A DNA stretch of 64,000 nt from DASVDE01 sp036381235 (GCA_036381235.1 DASVDE010000032.1:1-64000); one strand, 5' to 3'; shown: positions 21,696-30,565, counted from the first letter of the stretch. The notes: a model not told the origin generated them from the letters alone. Program-made: numbers and translations.

Positions 21696-22544
21696 ATGCC
21701 CACCGTCGCCGACTTGAAGCTCCACTCCTCGGGGAAGGTCCGCGAGATCTATGAGTGGGAGGACGACCTGCTGATGGTCGCCTCGGACCGGATCTCGATC
21801 TACGACGTGGTGATGCCTACCGCAATCCCCGACAAGGGGAAGGTGCTGACCCAGATGTCGGTGTTCTGGTTCGAGACGACGGGGGACATCGTCCCCAACC
21901 ACCTGCTCTCCGAGGACGTGCCCGAGGAGGTCGAAGGCCGGGCGCTGCGCGTGCGCAAGCTGGAGATGTATCCGGTCGAGTGCGTGGTGCGCGGCTACCT
22001 CTCCGGCTCGGGCTGGAAGGAGTACAAGCAGAACCGCTCGGTCTGCGGGATCGAGCTTCCCGAGGGGCTGCTGGAGTCCGACAGGCTGCCGGTTCCGATC
22101 TTCACCCCGGCGACCAAGGCGGAGCTGGGAGAGCACGACGAGAACATCGACTTCGAGCGAGCGGCGGAGATCGTCGGCGACAGGGCGCTGATGGAGGAGC
22201 TGCGGCGGGTGTCGATCGACCTCTACACCCACGCAGCCGAGCACGCCGCGGCGCGCGGGATCATCCTCGCCGACACCAAGTTCGAGTTCGGCCGCCACGC
22301 CGGCGCCGAGGTCGTGCTGGCCGACGAGGTGCTGACCCCCGACTCCTCGCGCTTCTGGCCGGCCGACCGCTACGAGCCGGGGCGCACCCAGCCCTCCTTC
22401 GACAAGCAGTACGTCCGCGATTGGGCCGACGAGGCCGGCTGGGACCACAGCCCGCCGGCGCCCGAGCTGCCTCCCGACATCGTCGAGCAGACCCGCGCCA
22501 AGTACGTCGAGGCCTACGAGCGGATCACGGAGCGTCGCTTCTGA
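21696..22544 (+). CDS. purC: SAICAR synthase
   Basis: A 282-residue ligase that joins aspartate to CAIR using ATP. It shows SGKVREIYEWEDDLLMVASD at the start, the signature VECVVRGYLSGSGWKEY, LADTKFEFGR for metal/ATP binding and DSSRFWPADRYEPG. The chosen ATG lies in the gap after the divergent P450. A longer in-frame extension upstream would run antisense through the P450 and was rejected. Its stop overlaps the purS ATG by one base. Confidence 0.95.
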   Translation: MPTVADLKLHSSGKVREIYEWEDDLLMVASDRISIYDVVMPTAIPDKGKVLTQMSVFWFETTGDIVPNHLLSEDVPEEVEGRALRVRKLEMYPVECVVRGYLSGSGWKEYKQNRSVCGIELPEGLLESDRLPVPIFTPATKAELGEHDENIDFERAAEIVGDRALMEELRRVSIDLYTHAAEHAAARGIILADTKFEFGRHAGAEVVLADEVLTPDSSRFWPADRYEPGRTQPSFDKQYVRDWADEAGWDHSPPAPELPPDIVEQTRAKYVEAYERITERRF

Positions 22545-22768
22545 TGGCCAAGGCGCGGGTGCTGATCCGGCCGAAGGAGGGGATCCTCGACCCCCAGGGC
22601 AAGGCGGTCGAGCGGGCGCTGCCGGCTCTCGGCTTCGAGGGCGTCGAGCACGTGCGGGTCGGCCGCATGGTCGAGCTGGAGGCGGACGATCCCGAGCGGC
22701 TCTCCGAGCTCTGCGAGAAGCTGCTCGCGAACCCGCTGATCGAGGACTTCGAGATAGAGCAGCTGTGA
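22544..22768 (+). CDS. purS: FGAM synthase subunit PurS
   Basis: A 74-residue bridging subunit of the PurS-PurQ-PurL FGAM synthase complex. It begins KARVLIRPKEGILDPQGKAV, the PurS hallmark, and ends NPLIEDFEIEQL. The start ATG overlaps the purC stop and its stop overlaps the purQ GTG, so all four genes are translationally coupled. Confidence 0.94.
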   Translation: MAKARVLIRPKEGILDPQGKAVERALPALGFEGVEHVRVGRMVELEADDPERLSELCEKLLANPLIEDFEIEQL

Positions 22769-23439
22769 TCTGGGGGGTGCTCCAGTTCCCCGGCTCCTGC
22801 GATGAGCGGGATGCGCTGCACGCCTGCTCGCTGATCGGCGATGCGCGGCTCGTCTGGCACGAGGAGAGCGACCTCGGCGACGTCGACGCGGTGGTCGTTC
22901 CCGGCGGCTTCTCCTATGGCGACTACCTGCGGGCGGGCGCGATCGCACGCTTTTCCCCGGCGATGGAGGCGGTGGCCGAGTTTGCCGCCGCGGGCGGACC
23001 GGTGTTGGGGATCTGCAACGGCTTCCAGGTCCTCTGCGAGGCGGGCCTCCTCCCCGGCGCCCTACTGCTCAATGAGGACCTGCGCTTCCACTGCCGCCAG
23101 GTCGAGTTGATCCCCGAAAGCGGGGCGGATGGTCACTTTGCCACCGCAAACGTGGGTCAAACGACCACTCGAACCCTGTCGATCCCCGTCAAGCACGGCG
23201 AGGGTAGGTACTGGGCGCCGGACGAGGTGCTCGACGAGATCGAGGCGAAGGGACAGGTCGCCTACCGCTACGCGCCGGGACAGAACCCGAACGGGTCGGC
23301 ACGCGACATCGCCGGGGTGCGAAACGAAGCCGGCAACGTGCTCGGCCTGATGCCCCACCCCGAGCACGCAGTCGATCCGCTGGCGGGATCGACGGACGGC
23401 CTCCGCGTCTTCGAGGCCGTCGCGGGAGCGCGGGTGTGA
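22765..23439 (+). CDS. purQ: FGAM synthase glutaminase subunit PurQ
   Basis: A 224-residue class I glutamine amidotransferase that supplies ammonia to PurL. The catalytic Cys lies in LGICNGFQVLCEAG (~80) and the His/Glu pair in MPHPEHAVDP near the C-terminus. The oxyanion strand VVPGGFSYGDYLRAG is intact. It starts with GTG overlapping the purS stop and ends overlapping the purL GTG. Secure by sequence and context. Confidence 0.95.
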   Translation: MIWGVLQFPGSCDERDALHACSLIGDARLVWHEESDLGDVDAVVVPGGFSYGDYLRAGAIARFSPAMEAVAEFAAAGGPVLGICNGFQVLCEAGLLPGALLLNEDLRFHCRQVELIPESGADGHFATANVGQTTTRTLSIPVKHGEGRYWAPDEVLDEIEAKGQVAYRYAPGQNPNGSARDIAGVRNEAGNVLGLMPHPEHAVDPLAGSTDGLRVFEAVAGARV

Positions 23440-25631
23440 CCGTGGAGGTCGCCAAGCATCGCGAGTTGGGACTGACCGATTCCGAGTTCGAGCTGATCCA
23501 GGACAAGCTGGGCCGTGAGCCCAACGACGTCGAGCTGGCGATGTTCAGCCTGCTCTGGTCCGAACACTGCGCCTACAAGCACTCGCGCAAGCTGCTGCGG
23601 CGGCTGCCGACCGAGGGCGAGCGGGTGGTGATGGGACCGGGTGAGAACGCCGGCGCGGTCGACATCGGCAACGGCTACGCGGTTGCCTTCAAGGTCGAGT
23701 CCCACAACCACCCCAGCGCGGTCGAGCCCTTTCAGGGGGCGGCGACGGGGGTCGGCGGCATTCTGCGTGACGTCTTCGCGCTGGGGGCGCGGCCGATCGC
23801 GATCCTCGACTCGCTGCGCTTCGGCGAGCTGGATTCGGTGCGCTCCCGCCACCTGCTCGACGGCGCGGTGCGCGGCATCGGCCACTACGGCAACTCGATC
23901 GGCGTCGCGACCGTCGGTGGCGAGATCTACTTCGAGGCTCCCTACGAGCACAACTGCCTGGTCAACGCGATGTGCGTGGGGCTGGCGAAGCAGGAGGAGA
24001 TGGTGCGCGCGGCGGCGGCCGGCGTCGGCAACGCGGTCGTGTTGATGGGCGCCTCGACCGGGCGCGACGGGATCGGCGGCGCCTCGGTGCTGGCCTCGGC
24101 CGAGCTGGGCGAGGGGGACGACGCGAAGCGGCCGACGGTGCAGATCGGCGACCCTTTCGAGGAGTCGAAGCTGCTGGAGTGCTGCCTGGAGCTGCTGGAG
24201 AAGGGGCTGCTCGTCTCGCTGCAGGATCTCGGCGCGGCGGGCCTGACCTCCTCAGCAGGGGAGATGGCCTCTGCGGGCGGCGTGGGCATCGACCTCGACG
24301 TCGCGCGGGTGCCGCTGCGCGAGGCGGACATGGAGCCCTTCGAGATCATGGTTTCCGAGTCCCAGGAGCGGATGCTGGGGGTGGTTGAGCCGGAGCGGGT
24401 CGCCGAGGTGATCGCCGTCTGCGAGAAATGGCAGACGGGGGCGGCGGAGATCGGTGTCGTCACCGACAGCGGCCAGGTGCGCGTGCTGCGGGGTGAGGAG
24501 GTCGTCGGCGAGATGCCGGTCGAGGCCCTGGTCGACGGCTGTCCGCTCTATGACCTCAGCCCGGCCGCGCCCGACGGATGGATCTACGACAACCGGGTGA
24601 CGCTCGACCGCTCCGCCACGGCCGAGGACACGCTGCTCGCCCTGCTCTCCTCACCCAGCGTCGCCTCCAAGCGCTGGGCCTTCGAGCAGTACGACTCGGT
24701 GGTCGGCTCCCGCACGGTGCGGCGCCCGGAGTCGGCCGACGCAGCCGTGTTGCAGATTCCCGAAGCGGGAAACGCCATCGCAGTCTCGATCGACGGCAAC
24801 GGCCGTCGCGTTGCCTGCGACCCCTACGCGGGGACGGTCGAGGCCGTGCTCGAGTGTGCCCAGAATCTCGCCTGCGTCGGCGCCGAGCCGCTCGGCCTGA
24901 CCAACTGCCTCAACTTCGGCAACCCCGAAAAGCCCGCGCCTGCCTGGCAGCTCGACCGCGCCGTCAGCGGCCTCGCCGATACCTGCGAGGCGCTCGGCGT
25001 CCCGGTCGTCGGCGGCAACGTCTCCCTCTACAACGAGGGGCCCGACGGTCCGATCTACCCGACGCCGGTGGTCGGCATGGTCGGCGAGCTGCCCGACCCG
25101 GCGCAGGTCGCGGGCAGCGCCTTCGCCGGAGAGGGGGACACGATCGCCCTGATCGGCCCCTTCGCTCCCTCGCTCGCCGGCTCGGAGCTGGCCAAGCAGC
25201 GGGGGGAGCTGGATGCCGGGCTCCACCGGGCCGACATTGCCGCGGTCGGCGTCGCCTGCGCGGCGATCCGCGATGGAGTCCGCGCCGGCAAGCTCTCCTC
25301 CGCCCACGACGTCAGCGACGGCGGCCTCGCCACCGCCCTGGCGGAGTGCGCGATCGGTGGGGGAATCGGCTGCCAGGTCGACCTCCAGCACCTGCGCGAG
25401 CGCGGCTGCTCACCGGAAGAGGCCCTGTTTGGCGAAGGCGTGGGTGGCTTCGTGGCGAGCGGGGAACTCCGGCAGCTGGAGAGCCTCGCCGAAGAAGGCG
25501 TCGAGGTCATCCTCCTCGGCAAGGTAGGTGGAGATCTGGTCGAGATCGCCGCCGGCGACCACAGTCTCACCGTTTCGGTGGCCGACGCGGAGCGGGCCTG
25601 GCGCTCGCTTGGCGAGCGGCTCGACCCATAG
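23436..25631 (+). CDS. purL: FGAM synthase large subunit PurL
   Basis: A 731-residue ATP-dependent synthetase of the small PurL type, which needs PurS and PurQ. Visible features are MFSLLWSEHCAYKHSRKLL, VAFKVESHNHPSAVEPFQG, the duplicated AIRS-type domains with GVGGILRDVFALGARP and the later GGNVSLYNEG, and SSAHDVSDGGLATALAE. The GTG start overlaps purQ. Normal length, no lesions. It is convergent with the acylphosphatase gene 15 bases downstream. Confidence 0.96.
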   Translation: MTVEVAKHRELGLTDSEFELIQDKLGREPNDVELAMFSLLWSEHCAYKHSRKLLRRLPTEGERVVMGPGENAGAVDIGNGYAVAFKVESHNHPSAVEPFQGAATGVGGILRDVFALGARPIAILDSLRFGELDSVRSRHLLDGAVRGIGHYGNSIGVATVGGEIYFEAPYEHNCLVNAMCVGLAKQEEMVRAAAAGVGNAVVLMGASTGRDGIGGASVLASAELGEGDDAKRPTVQIGDPFEESKLLECCLELLEKGLLVSLQDLGAAGLTSSAGEMASAGGVGIDLDVARVPLREADMEPFEIMVSESQERMLGVVEPERVAEVIAVCEKWQTGAAEIGVVTDSGQVRVLRGEEVVGEMPVEALVDGCPLYDLSPAAPDGWIYDNRVTLDRSATAEDTLLALLSSPSVASKRWAFEQYDSVVGSRTVRRPESADAAVLQIPEAGNAIAVSIDGNGRRVACDPYAGTVEAVLECAQNLACVGAEPLGLTNCLNFGNPEKPAPAWQLDRAVSGLADTCEALGVPVVGGNVSLYNEGPDGPIYPTPVVGMVGELPDPAQVAGSAFAGEGDTIALIGPFAPSLAGSELAKQRGELDAGLHRADIAAVGVACAAIRDGVRAGKLSSAHDVSDGGLATALAECAIGGGIGCQVDLQHLRERGCSPEEALFGEGVGGFVASGELRQLESLAEEGVEVILLGKVGGDLVEIAAGDHSLTVSVADAERAWRSLGERLDP

Positions 25632-25646
25632 CCACCGCTACGGGGG

Positions 25647-25910
25647 TCATCGGACCTCGAACCCCTTTAGCCCCTCCACCCTCTCCTCGCTGACTTCGAC
25701 CCGTTCGACCGCGGCTCCACGCGGGCCCTCGCGGCAGAAGGCGATCAGCGCCTCGACCGCGTCGGGATCTCCCTCGAAGACCGCCTCGACCGTGCCGTCG
25801 GGCCGATTGCGAACCCAGCCGGCGACTCCCCGTTCAGCGGCTCGGCGGCGCGTGGTGTCGCGAAAGAAGACGCCTTGAACACGCCCATGGATGATCGCCC
25901 GCCTGCGGAT
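25647..25910 (-). CDS. acyP: Acylphosphatase without an ordinary start codon
   Basis: About 87 residues are readable. The core HGRVQGVFFRDTTRRRAA, with the phosphate-binding Arg, and AGWVRNRPDGTVEAVFEG, with the catalytic Asn, are unmistakable, and the domain continues to GLKGFEVR. No ATG, GTG, TTG or CTG exists in this frame before the core. The most plausible begin is ATC at 25910 (IRRRAIIHGRV). The gene overlaps the 3' part of the MFS transporter gene in another frame. A frameshift from the transporter, a rare start or a sequencing error are the options. It cleaves acyl phosphates if made. Confidence 0.72.
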   Translation of the reverse strand: MRRRAIIHGRVQGVFFRDTTRRRAAERGVAGWVRNRPDGTVEAVFEGDPDAVEALIAFCREGPRGAAVERVEVSEERVEGLKGFEVR

Positions 25911-27274
25911 CGGCTCACCGTAGCGGGTGTCAGGACGAGCGTGACGGCGCCTGAGGCGAGGGCAGCGATGACGGAGAAGAGATAGGCGCTGTCGGCGACG
26001 TCGAGCGCCTGGGCGAGGGTCGCCGGGTCGCCGACGATCGCGACCAGGATCGCCGTGCCGAACACTGCACCGACCTGGCGGAAGGCGGCGTTGACCGCGC
26101 TCGCGGTGGCGAAGCGGTCATCGGGGATGTCCCGAACGGCGGCGGAGCCGAGGGTCGGGAAGACGAGGCCGATTCCGATTCCGGTGAGGATCGCGCCGGG
26201 CAGCCAGAGACCCAGCCAGTCGGGCTCCGCGCCGGCGGAGCGCAGGATCATCACCCCGGCGGCGAAGCACAGCGCACCGGGCAGGACCACCGCCCGATGG
26301 CCGAAGCGGTCGGCGAGCCGGCCGGCGGGGCCGGAGACGACCGTCGACATCGCCGGACCGGGCAGGGTCGCGGCACCGGCCTGGAGCACCGTGTAGCCCC
26401 AGATCGAGGTGAGGAAGACGACGTTGCCGAGGATCAACGAGAAGAAGGCGGCGGCGAAGAGCAGGGTGCCGAGGTTGCCGATGCGGAAGGATCGGTGGGC
26501 GAACAGCTCGGGTGAGACGATCGGCCGCGGATGGCTGCGGCTGCGGACGACCATCGCGGCGAGCAGCGCCGCGCCCGCGGCAAAGCAGGCAAGCGTGGCG
26601 GCGGCGGTCCACCCCCAGTCGTTGCCCTCGACGATCCCCAGCGTGATCAGCGCCAGGGAGAGGGCGAGCATCAGGGCGCCCGGCAGGTCGGGCAGGCGGC
26701 TGTCGGCAACAACGGGGTCGGGCAGGCGGCGGCGCCCGGCAAGCAGGATCGCAACGCCGAGCGGCAGGTTGACGAGGAAGACGAGGCGCCAATCGGAGAG
26801 CTCGACCAGCGCTCCACCGAGGGTGGGGCCGGTTGCCGCCGCCGCGGCGGCGGCGGCGCCCCAGAGGCCGACGCCGGTCGAGCGCTTCTCGATCGGGAAG
26901 CTGTCGAGGACGATGGCCAGCGAGGTGGGGGCGATCAGCGCCGCGCCGACTCCCTGCAGGACGCGAAACGCGATCAGCAGGGGAAGGTTGGGCGCAACCG
27001 CGCAGAGCAGGCTGGCGGCGGTGAAGCCGGCGACGCCGAGCAGGAAGATCCGCTTGTGGCCGAAGCGATCGGCGAGGCCGCCGGCCGGGACGAGCAGGGC
27101 CGCGATGACGACGAAGTAGCCGTCGAGCACCCAGGAGAGGGCGTCCCGCCCAGAGCCCGCAAAGGAGCGAGAGATGTCGGGGAAGGCGATGTTGACGATC
27201 GTCGTGTCGAGGAAGGCGACGAAGGCGCCCGCGCAGGCAATCGCCACTGCGCTTCTATGACCACGGTCATACAT
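25745..27274 (-). CDS. DHA2-type MFS drug exporter
   Basis: A 509-residue proton-driven exporter with about 14 membrane segments, in the EmrB/QacA group. Motif D1-like AFLDTTIVNIAFPDI lies in the first helix, motif A LADRFGHKRIFLLG follows helix 2, and motif C-like AAAATGPTLGGALVE lies in helix 5. The transporter part ends near VTLVLTPAT. The last ~60 residues are Arg/Ser-rich and read through the acylphosphatase in a different frame, so the true C-terminus may be shorter. It is divergent from a TetR gene, with duplicated operators between, which predicts drug-induced derepression. Confidence 0.87.
   Translation of the reverse strand: MYDRGHRSAVAIACAGAFVAFLDTTIVNIAFPDISRSFAGSGRDALSWVLDGYFVVIAALLVPAGGLADRFGHKRIFLLGVAGFTAASLLCAVAPNLPLLIAFRVLQGVGAALIAPTSLAIVLDSFPIEKRSTGVGLWGAAAAAAAATGPTLGGALVELSDWRLVFLVNLPLGVAILLAGRRRLPDPVVADSRLPDLPGALMLALSLALITLGIVEGNDWGWTAAATLACFAAGAALLAAMVVRSRSHPRPIVSPELFAHRSFRIGNLGTLLFAAAFFSLILGNVVFLTSIWGYTVLQAGAATLPGPAMSTVVSGPAGRLADRFGHRAVVLPGALCFAAGVMILRSAGAEPDWLGLWLPGAILTGIGIGLVFPTLGSAAVRDIPDDRFATASAVNAAFRQVGAVFGTAILVAIVGDPATLAQALDVADSAYLFSVIAALASGAVTLVLTPATVSRSAGGRSSMGVFKASSFATPRAAEPLNGESPAGFAIGPTARSRRSSREIPTRSRR
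27256..27271. promoter_or_regulatory. TetR operator copy 1
   Basis: TATGACCACGGTCATA is a near-perfect 16-base palindrome directly next to the start codon of the MFS exporter (codons 2-6). It shares the pattern TATGnCCAnGGnCATA with the palindrome at 27292. The centres of the two are 36 bases apart. This is the expected arrangement for a TetR repressor controlling both divergent genes. Confidence 0.6.
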
Positions 27275-27291
27275 CGGAGCGGACTATAGAC

Positions 27292-27307
27292 TATGTCCAT
27301 GGGCATA
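27292..27307. promoter_or_regulatory. TetR operator copy 2
   Basis: TATGTCCATGGGCATA matches copy 1 at 13 of 16 positions and is itself palindromic apart from one pair. It covers both candidate ATG codons of the tetR gene (27293 and 27299), so bound repressor would block its own expression. Confidence 0.6.
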
Positions 27308-27916
27308 GCGCGAATCGCGGATGGGCAGCCGGTGGAGCGCAAGCGGCGCGATGGCCGCGCGCTGCTGCTCAACGGCGCCCGGCGGCTGCTGGCGGAGAAG
27401 GGCTACGCGGGGATGGAGCTGCGCGACGTGGCCGAGCGCGGCGAAGCGCCGCGCGGCTCGATCTACCACCACTTCCCGGGCGGCAAGGTCCAGCTTGCGA
27501 TCGAGGCGGCGGAGCTCGAGGGAGTGACGATCCGCGAGACGATCGAGCGCTCGCTGGAGGAGAAGGGGTTGAAGGAGACCCTGGCGATGTTCGGCGAGGT
27601 CTTCCGCCGCCGGGTCAAGAACCACCCCGAGCGGCTCGGCTGCCCGGTTGCGGCAGCCGCCCTCGCCAGACCGGAGGATCCTGCGTTGGCCGCGGCAGCC
27701 ACGGAGGCCTTCACCAGCTGGGAGGCGCCGATCGCCGCCGGCCTCAGGGATGAGGGGGTGGACATGCAGAGCGCCGAGGACTTCGCCGGCCTGGTCGTCT
27801 CCACGATCGAGGGGGCTCTGCTGCGCGCCCGTGCCGCGGGCAGCGAAGGTCCGCTCGACTCGGCGATTGCGGGGCTCGGCGAGGCGCTCGATCGCCTGCT
27901 CGCGGACGCGCGCTGA
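27293..27916 (+). CDS. TetR-family regulator of the divergent exporter
   Basis: A 207-residue repressor. The helix-turn-helix lies at ~38-60 (MELRDVAERGEAPRGSIYHH), with the YHHFPGGK element common to the TetR_C_33/YxaF-like branch. The remaining helical domain is the ligand-binding and dimer part. Only 18 bases separate it from the divergent MFS start, and two matching palindromes cover both starts. It probably represses the pump until a ligand binds. The start could also be the ATG at 27299. The ligand is unknown. Confidence 0.87.
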   Translation: MSMGIARIADGQPVERKRRDGRALLLNGARRLLAEKGYAGMELRDVAERGEAPRGSIYHHFPGGKVQLAIEAAELEGVTIRETIERSLEEKGLKETLAMFGEVFRRRVKNHPERLGCPVAAAALARPEDPALAAAATEAFTSWEAPIAAGLRDEGVDMQSAEDFAGLVVSTIEGALLRARAAGSEGPLDSAIAGLGEALDRLLADAR

Positions 27917-28006
27917 AAGAGGCGACCTGCGGCCACTGGTACCCTGCCGGGGTAGGCAGTCCGCCTGCGCGTCACGTCCTTCCAAAACGCGAGGAAACAC
28001 GCGCTT

Positions 28007-29446
28007 TTGACTCTGGCCGAGGGGTCCCTTACAGATCGCGACGGGCCGCGCGACGAGTGCGGTGTGTTTGGCGTATTCGCACCCGGCCACGACGTCGCCC
28101 GCCTCGCCTACTTCAGCCTCTACGCGCTGCAGCACCGCGGCCAGGAGTCGGCCGGGATCGCCACCTGCGAGGGGGGCCACATCACCACTATGCGCGACTC
28201 GGGTCTCGTCTCCCAGGTCTTCGATGAAGAGAAGCTGCGGGCGCTGGAGGGCGACATGGCGATCGGCCACGTCCGCTACTCGACCACCGGCGGCGGCTCC
28301 TGGGAGAACGCGCAGCCGGTCTGGCGCGACGACGGGCGTGAGCTTGCCCTCGCCCACAACGGCAACCTGACCAACGCGGTCGAGCTGTGGACCCAGCTGA
28401 AGGAGTGCGGCATCTCCTTCCGCGGCACCTCGGACTCCGAGATCATGGCGGCGCTCCTCTCCTCCAGCGACGGCAAGTTCATCGAAGACACCGTCTCCGA
28501 GGTGATGCCGCGGCTGGAGGGCGCCTACTCGACCGTGGTCATGACCAAGCACGCGATCGTCGCTTTCCGCGATCCGCATGGGGTTCGGCCACTCTCGCTC
28601 GGAAAGCTTGGCGAGCGCTTCGTCGTCGCCTCGGAGAGCTGCGCATTCGACATCATCGGCGCCAAGCTGCTGCGCGAGGTCCACCCGGGGGAGATGGTCT
28701 CCTTCACCGAGCGCGGCCTGGAAACCCGCCAGGTGGTGAAGACCGAGCGGCCCGCCACCTGCGTCTTCGAGCACATCTACTTCTCACGTCCCGACAGCCG
28801 GCTCGAGGGCAAGGTGCTCCAGCAGGTGCGCGGACGGATGGGGGAGATCCTCTGGCGCGAGGCGCCGGTCGACGCCGACCTGGTGATCTCCGTGCCGGAC
28901 TCCGGCAACCCGGCGGCGGCGGGGTTCGCGCGCGCCTCGGGGCTGCCGCGCGACGACGGGCTGATCAAGAACCGCTACGTCGCGCGGACCTTCATCCAAC
29001 CCGGGCAGGAGCTGCGCAAACACGGGTTGCGACTGAAGTTCAACCCGCTGCCGGAGATCGTCGCCGGCAAGCGGATCGTCGTCGTCGACGACTCGATCGT
29101 GCGCGGCAACACGACGCGGCAGATCGTCGGCATGCTGCGCGACGCCGGCGCCAGCGAGATCCACTTGCGGATCTCCGCGCCGCCGATCCGCCACCCGTGC
29201 CACTACGGGGTCGACATGTCGACCCGCGAAGAGATGATCGCCCACAATCGCAGCGTGCAGGAGATCGCCGATGAGCTCGATGCCGACTCCCTCGCCTACC
29301 TCTCGATCGAGGGCGTCTACGAGGCTGTCGGCACCCCCGCCGAAGACCACTGCGACGCCTGCTTCACCGGCCGCTACCCACTCGGCGACGACCCGGATAA
29401 CGCCGACGGCAAATTCGCCCTCGAAACCGTCACGCAATCGGCCTGA
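28007..29446 (+). CDS. purF: Amidophosphoribosyltransferase
   Basis: A 479-residue first-step enzyme of purine synthesis: PRPP plus glutamine gives phosphoribosylamine. A ~17-residue propeptide ends before the catalytic Cys in RDECGVFGVF, as in processed PurF proteins. The PRPP loop VVVDDSIVRGNTTRQIV is intact. Cysteines in ATCVFEHIYF and EDHCDACFTG fit an iron-sulfur type enzyme like that of Bacillus. The start is TTG after a GAGG site. Its stop lies inside the left arm of a long inverted repeat. Confidence 0.95.
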   Translation: MTLAEGSLTDRDGPRDECGVFGVFAPGHDVARLAYFSLYALQHRGQESAGIATCEGGHITTMRDSGLVSQVFDEEKLRALEGDMAIGHVRYSTTGGGSWENAQPVWRDDGRELALAHNGNLTNAVELWTQLKECGISFRGTSDSEIMAALLSSSDGKFIEDTVSEVMPRLEGAYSTVVMTKHAIVAFRDPHGVRPLSLGKLGERFVVASESCAFDIIGAKLLREVHPGEMVSFTERGLETRQVVKTERPATCVFEHIYFSRPDSRLEGKVLQQVRGRMGEILWREAPVDADLVISVPDSGNPAAAGFARASGLPRDDGLIKNRYVARTFIQPGQELRKHGLRLKFNPLPEIVAGKRIVVVDDSIVRGNTTRQIVGMLRDAGASEIHLRISAPPIRHPCHYGVDMSTREEMIAHNRSVQEIADELDADSLAYLSIEGVYEAVGTPAEDHCDACFTGRYPLGDDPDNADGKFALETVTQSA

Positions 29447-29538
29447 CCGCGGTCAAGCAGGTCGAGGACGCAGGGAGCGAAGCGTGCTCTGCACGTGAGC
29501 GACCGAGGACATAGAGATGCGTAGACCGCGGTCAGGCC
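29440..29538. repeat. 99-bp inverted repeat joining two convergent stop codons
   Basis: The perfect 15-base arms GGCCTGACCGCGGTC and GACCGCGGTCAGGCC are 69 bases apart. A small hairpin (CGTGC, TCT, GCACG) lies exactly at the centre, 29489. The left arm holds the purF TGA and the right arm holds the stop of the convergent membrane gene. The rest of the loop is not inverted but has two related segments starting CGAGGAC. It may be a bidirectional terminator or a mobile palindrome. Confidence 0.7.
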
Positions 29539-29915
29539 AAGTCCACGCCGAGCCAGACGATCGCCAGCGAGGCGAGCAGGACCGCGGCCTGCAGAGCGTG
29601 CAGTTTCGGCCGTCGCAGGTGGACCAGCGTGAGCGCGATCACCAGGCCGACCAAGCCGAGCTTCCATTGCAGGGTCGAGTCGCCGAAGAGGTCGTAGTGG
29701 GCGGCCATCGCCCAGCCGGTAGCGATCAGGACGCCGAGAGCGAGCAGCGAGCCATAGCCGAAGCGCCGCGCGACCGCCCGCATCCGCTCGCGGTCCACAT
29801 CCCCGCGCAGGACCGGCACCACGGCGATGCCGAAGACAAGCTGGCCGCCGACGAAGAAGGCCATCGCCAGCAGGTGGAGGTAGAGCACCCCCTGCCAGAG
29901 ATCGTGATCGCTCAT
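29532..29915 (-). CDS. Small four-helix membrane protein, CopD-like
   Basis: A 127-residue integral membrane protein with four predicted helices (starting VLYLHLLAMAFFVGGQLVFG, FGYGSLLALGVLIATGWAMA, LGLVGLVIALTLVH and ALQAAVLLASLAIVWLGV). The first helix has the His and the Gly-rich pattern seen in CopD/DUF2269-type proteins linked to copper or haem handling. The ATG at 29915 was chosen; longer starts upstream would overlap purN. It stands alone on the minus strand inside the purine cluster. The function is inferred only by resemblance. Confidence 0.7.
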   Translation of the reverse strand: MSDHDLWQGVLYLHLLAMAFFVGGQLVFGIAVVPVLRGDVDRERMRAVARRFGYGSLLALGVLIATGWAMAAHYDLFGDSTLQWKLGLVGLVIALTLVHLRRPKLHALQAAVLLASLAIVWLGVDLA

Positions 29916-29947
29916 CGCGCTGGACGTTACTGCGCGAAGATGCGCCG

Positions 29948-30565
29948 GTGAGCAGCTTCCGCATCGTCGTCCTCGCCTCAGGCAGTGGAACAAACCTGCA
30001 GGCGATCCTCGACACCCTGCACGGCCGGGAGGGGATCGAGGTGGTCGGGGTCGGTTCCGACAAGCCGGGGGCGAAGGCGCTGGATCGAGCACGCGAGGCC
30101 GGGGTCGAAACCGCGGTCTTCCCACGCGACGACTACCCCGAGCGCGACGCGCGTGACGCGGCGCTCGGGGATTGGATCGAGAACCTTGGCGCTGACCTGA
30201 TCGCTCTCGCCGGCTACATGCAGCTGCTCAGCGCGGAGTTCGTCGCCCGCTTCCGCCAGCGCATCGTCAACGTCCACCCCGCCCTGCTGCCGTCGTTCCC
30301 CGGACTCGACGCGATCGGCCAGGCGCTCAAGGCCGGGGTGGAGGTGACGGGGGTGACGGTGCACTTCGTCGATGAGGGAGTCGACACCGGCCCGGTGATC
30401 GTCCAGCGCGAGGTCGCGGTGCCCGCCGACCGCGATCGCGCCGCGTTGGAGAAGGCGGTCCATGCCGTCGAGCACGAGCTGTATCCGGAGGCAATCGGCA
30501 TGATCGCGCGGGGCAAAGCTAGGATCGACCCGAGCGACCCTCGAGCGGTCGTCGTCGATGAGTGA
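29948..30565 (+). CDS. purN: Phosphoribosylglycinamide formyltransferase
   Basis: A 205-residue enzyme that formylates GAR using 10-formyl-tetrahydrofolate. It shows VLASGSGTNLQAILD at the start, the catalytic Asn-His in VNVHPALLPSFPG and the catalytic Asp in FVDEGVDTGPVIVQ. Length is normal. It starts with GTG and overlaps purH by 8 bases. It is divergent from the CopD-like gene. Confidence 0.95.
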   Translation: MSSFRIVVLASGSGTNLQAILDTLHGREGIEVVGVGSDKPGAKALDRAREAGVETAVFPRDDYPERDARDAALGDWIENLGADLIALAGYMQLLSAEFVARFRQRIVNVHPALLPSFPGLDAIGQALKAGVEVTGVTVHFVDEGVDTGPVIVQREVAVPADRDRAALEKAVHAVEHELYPEAIGMIARGKARIDPSDPRAVVVDE

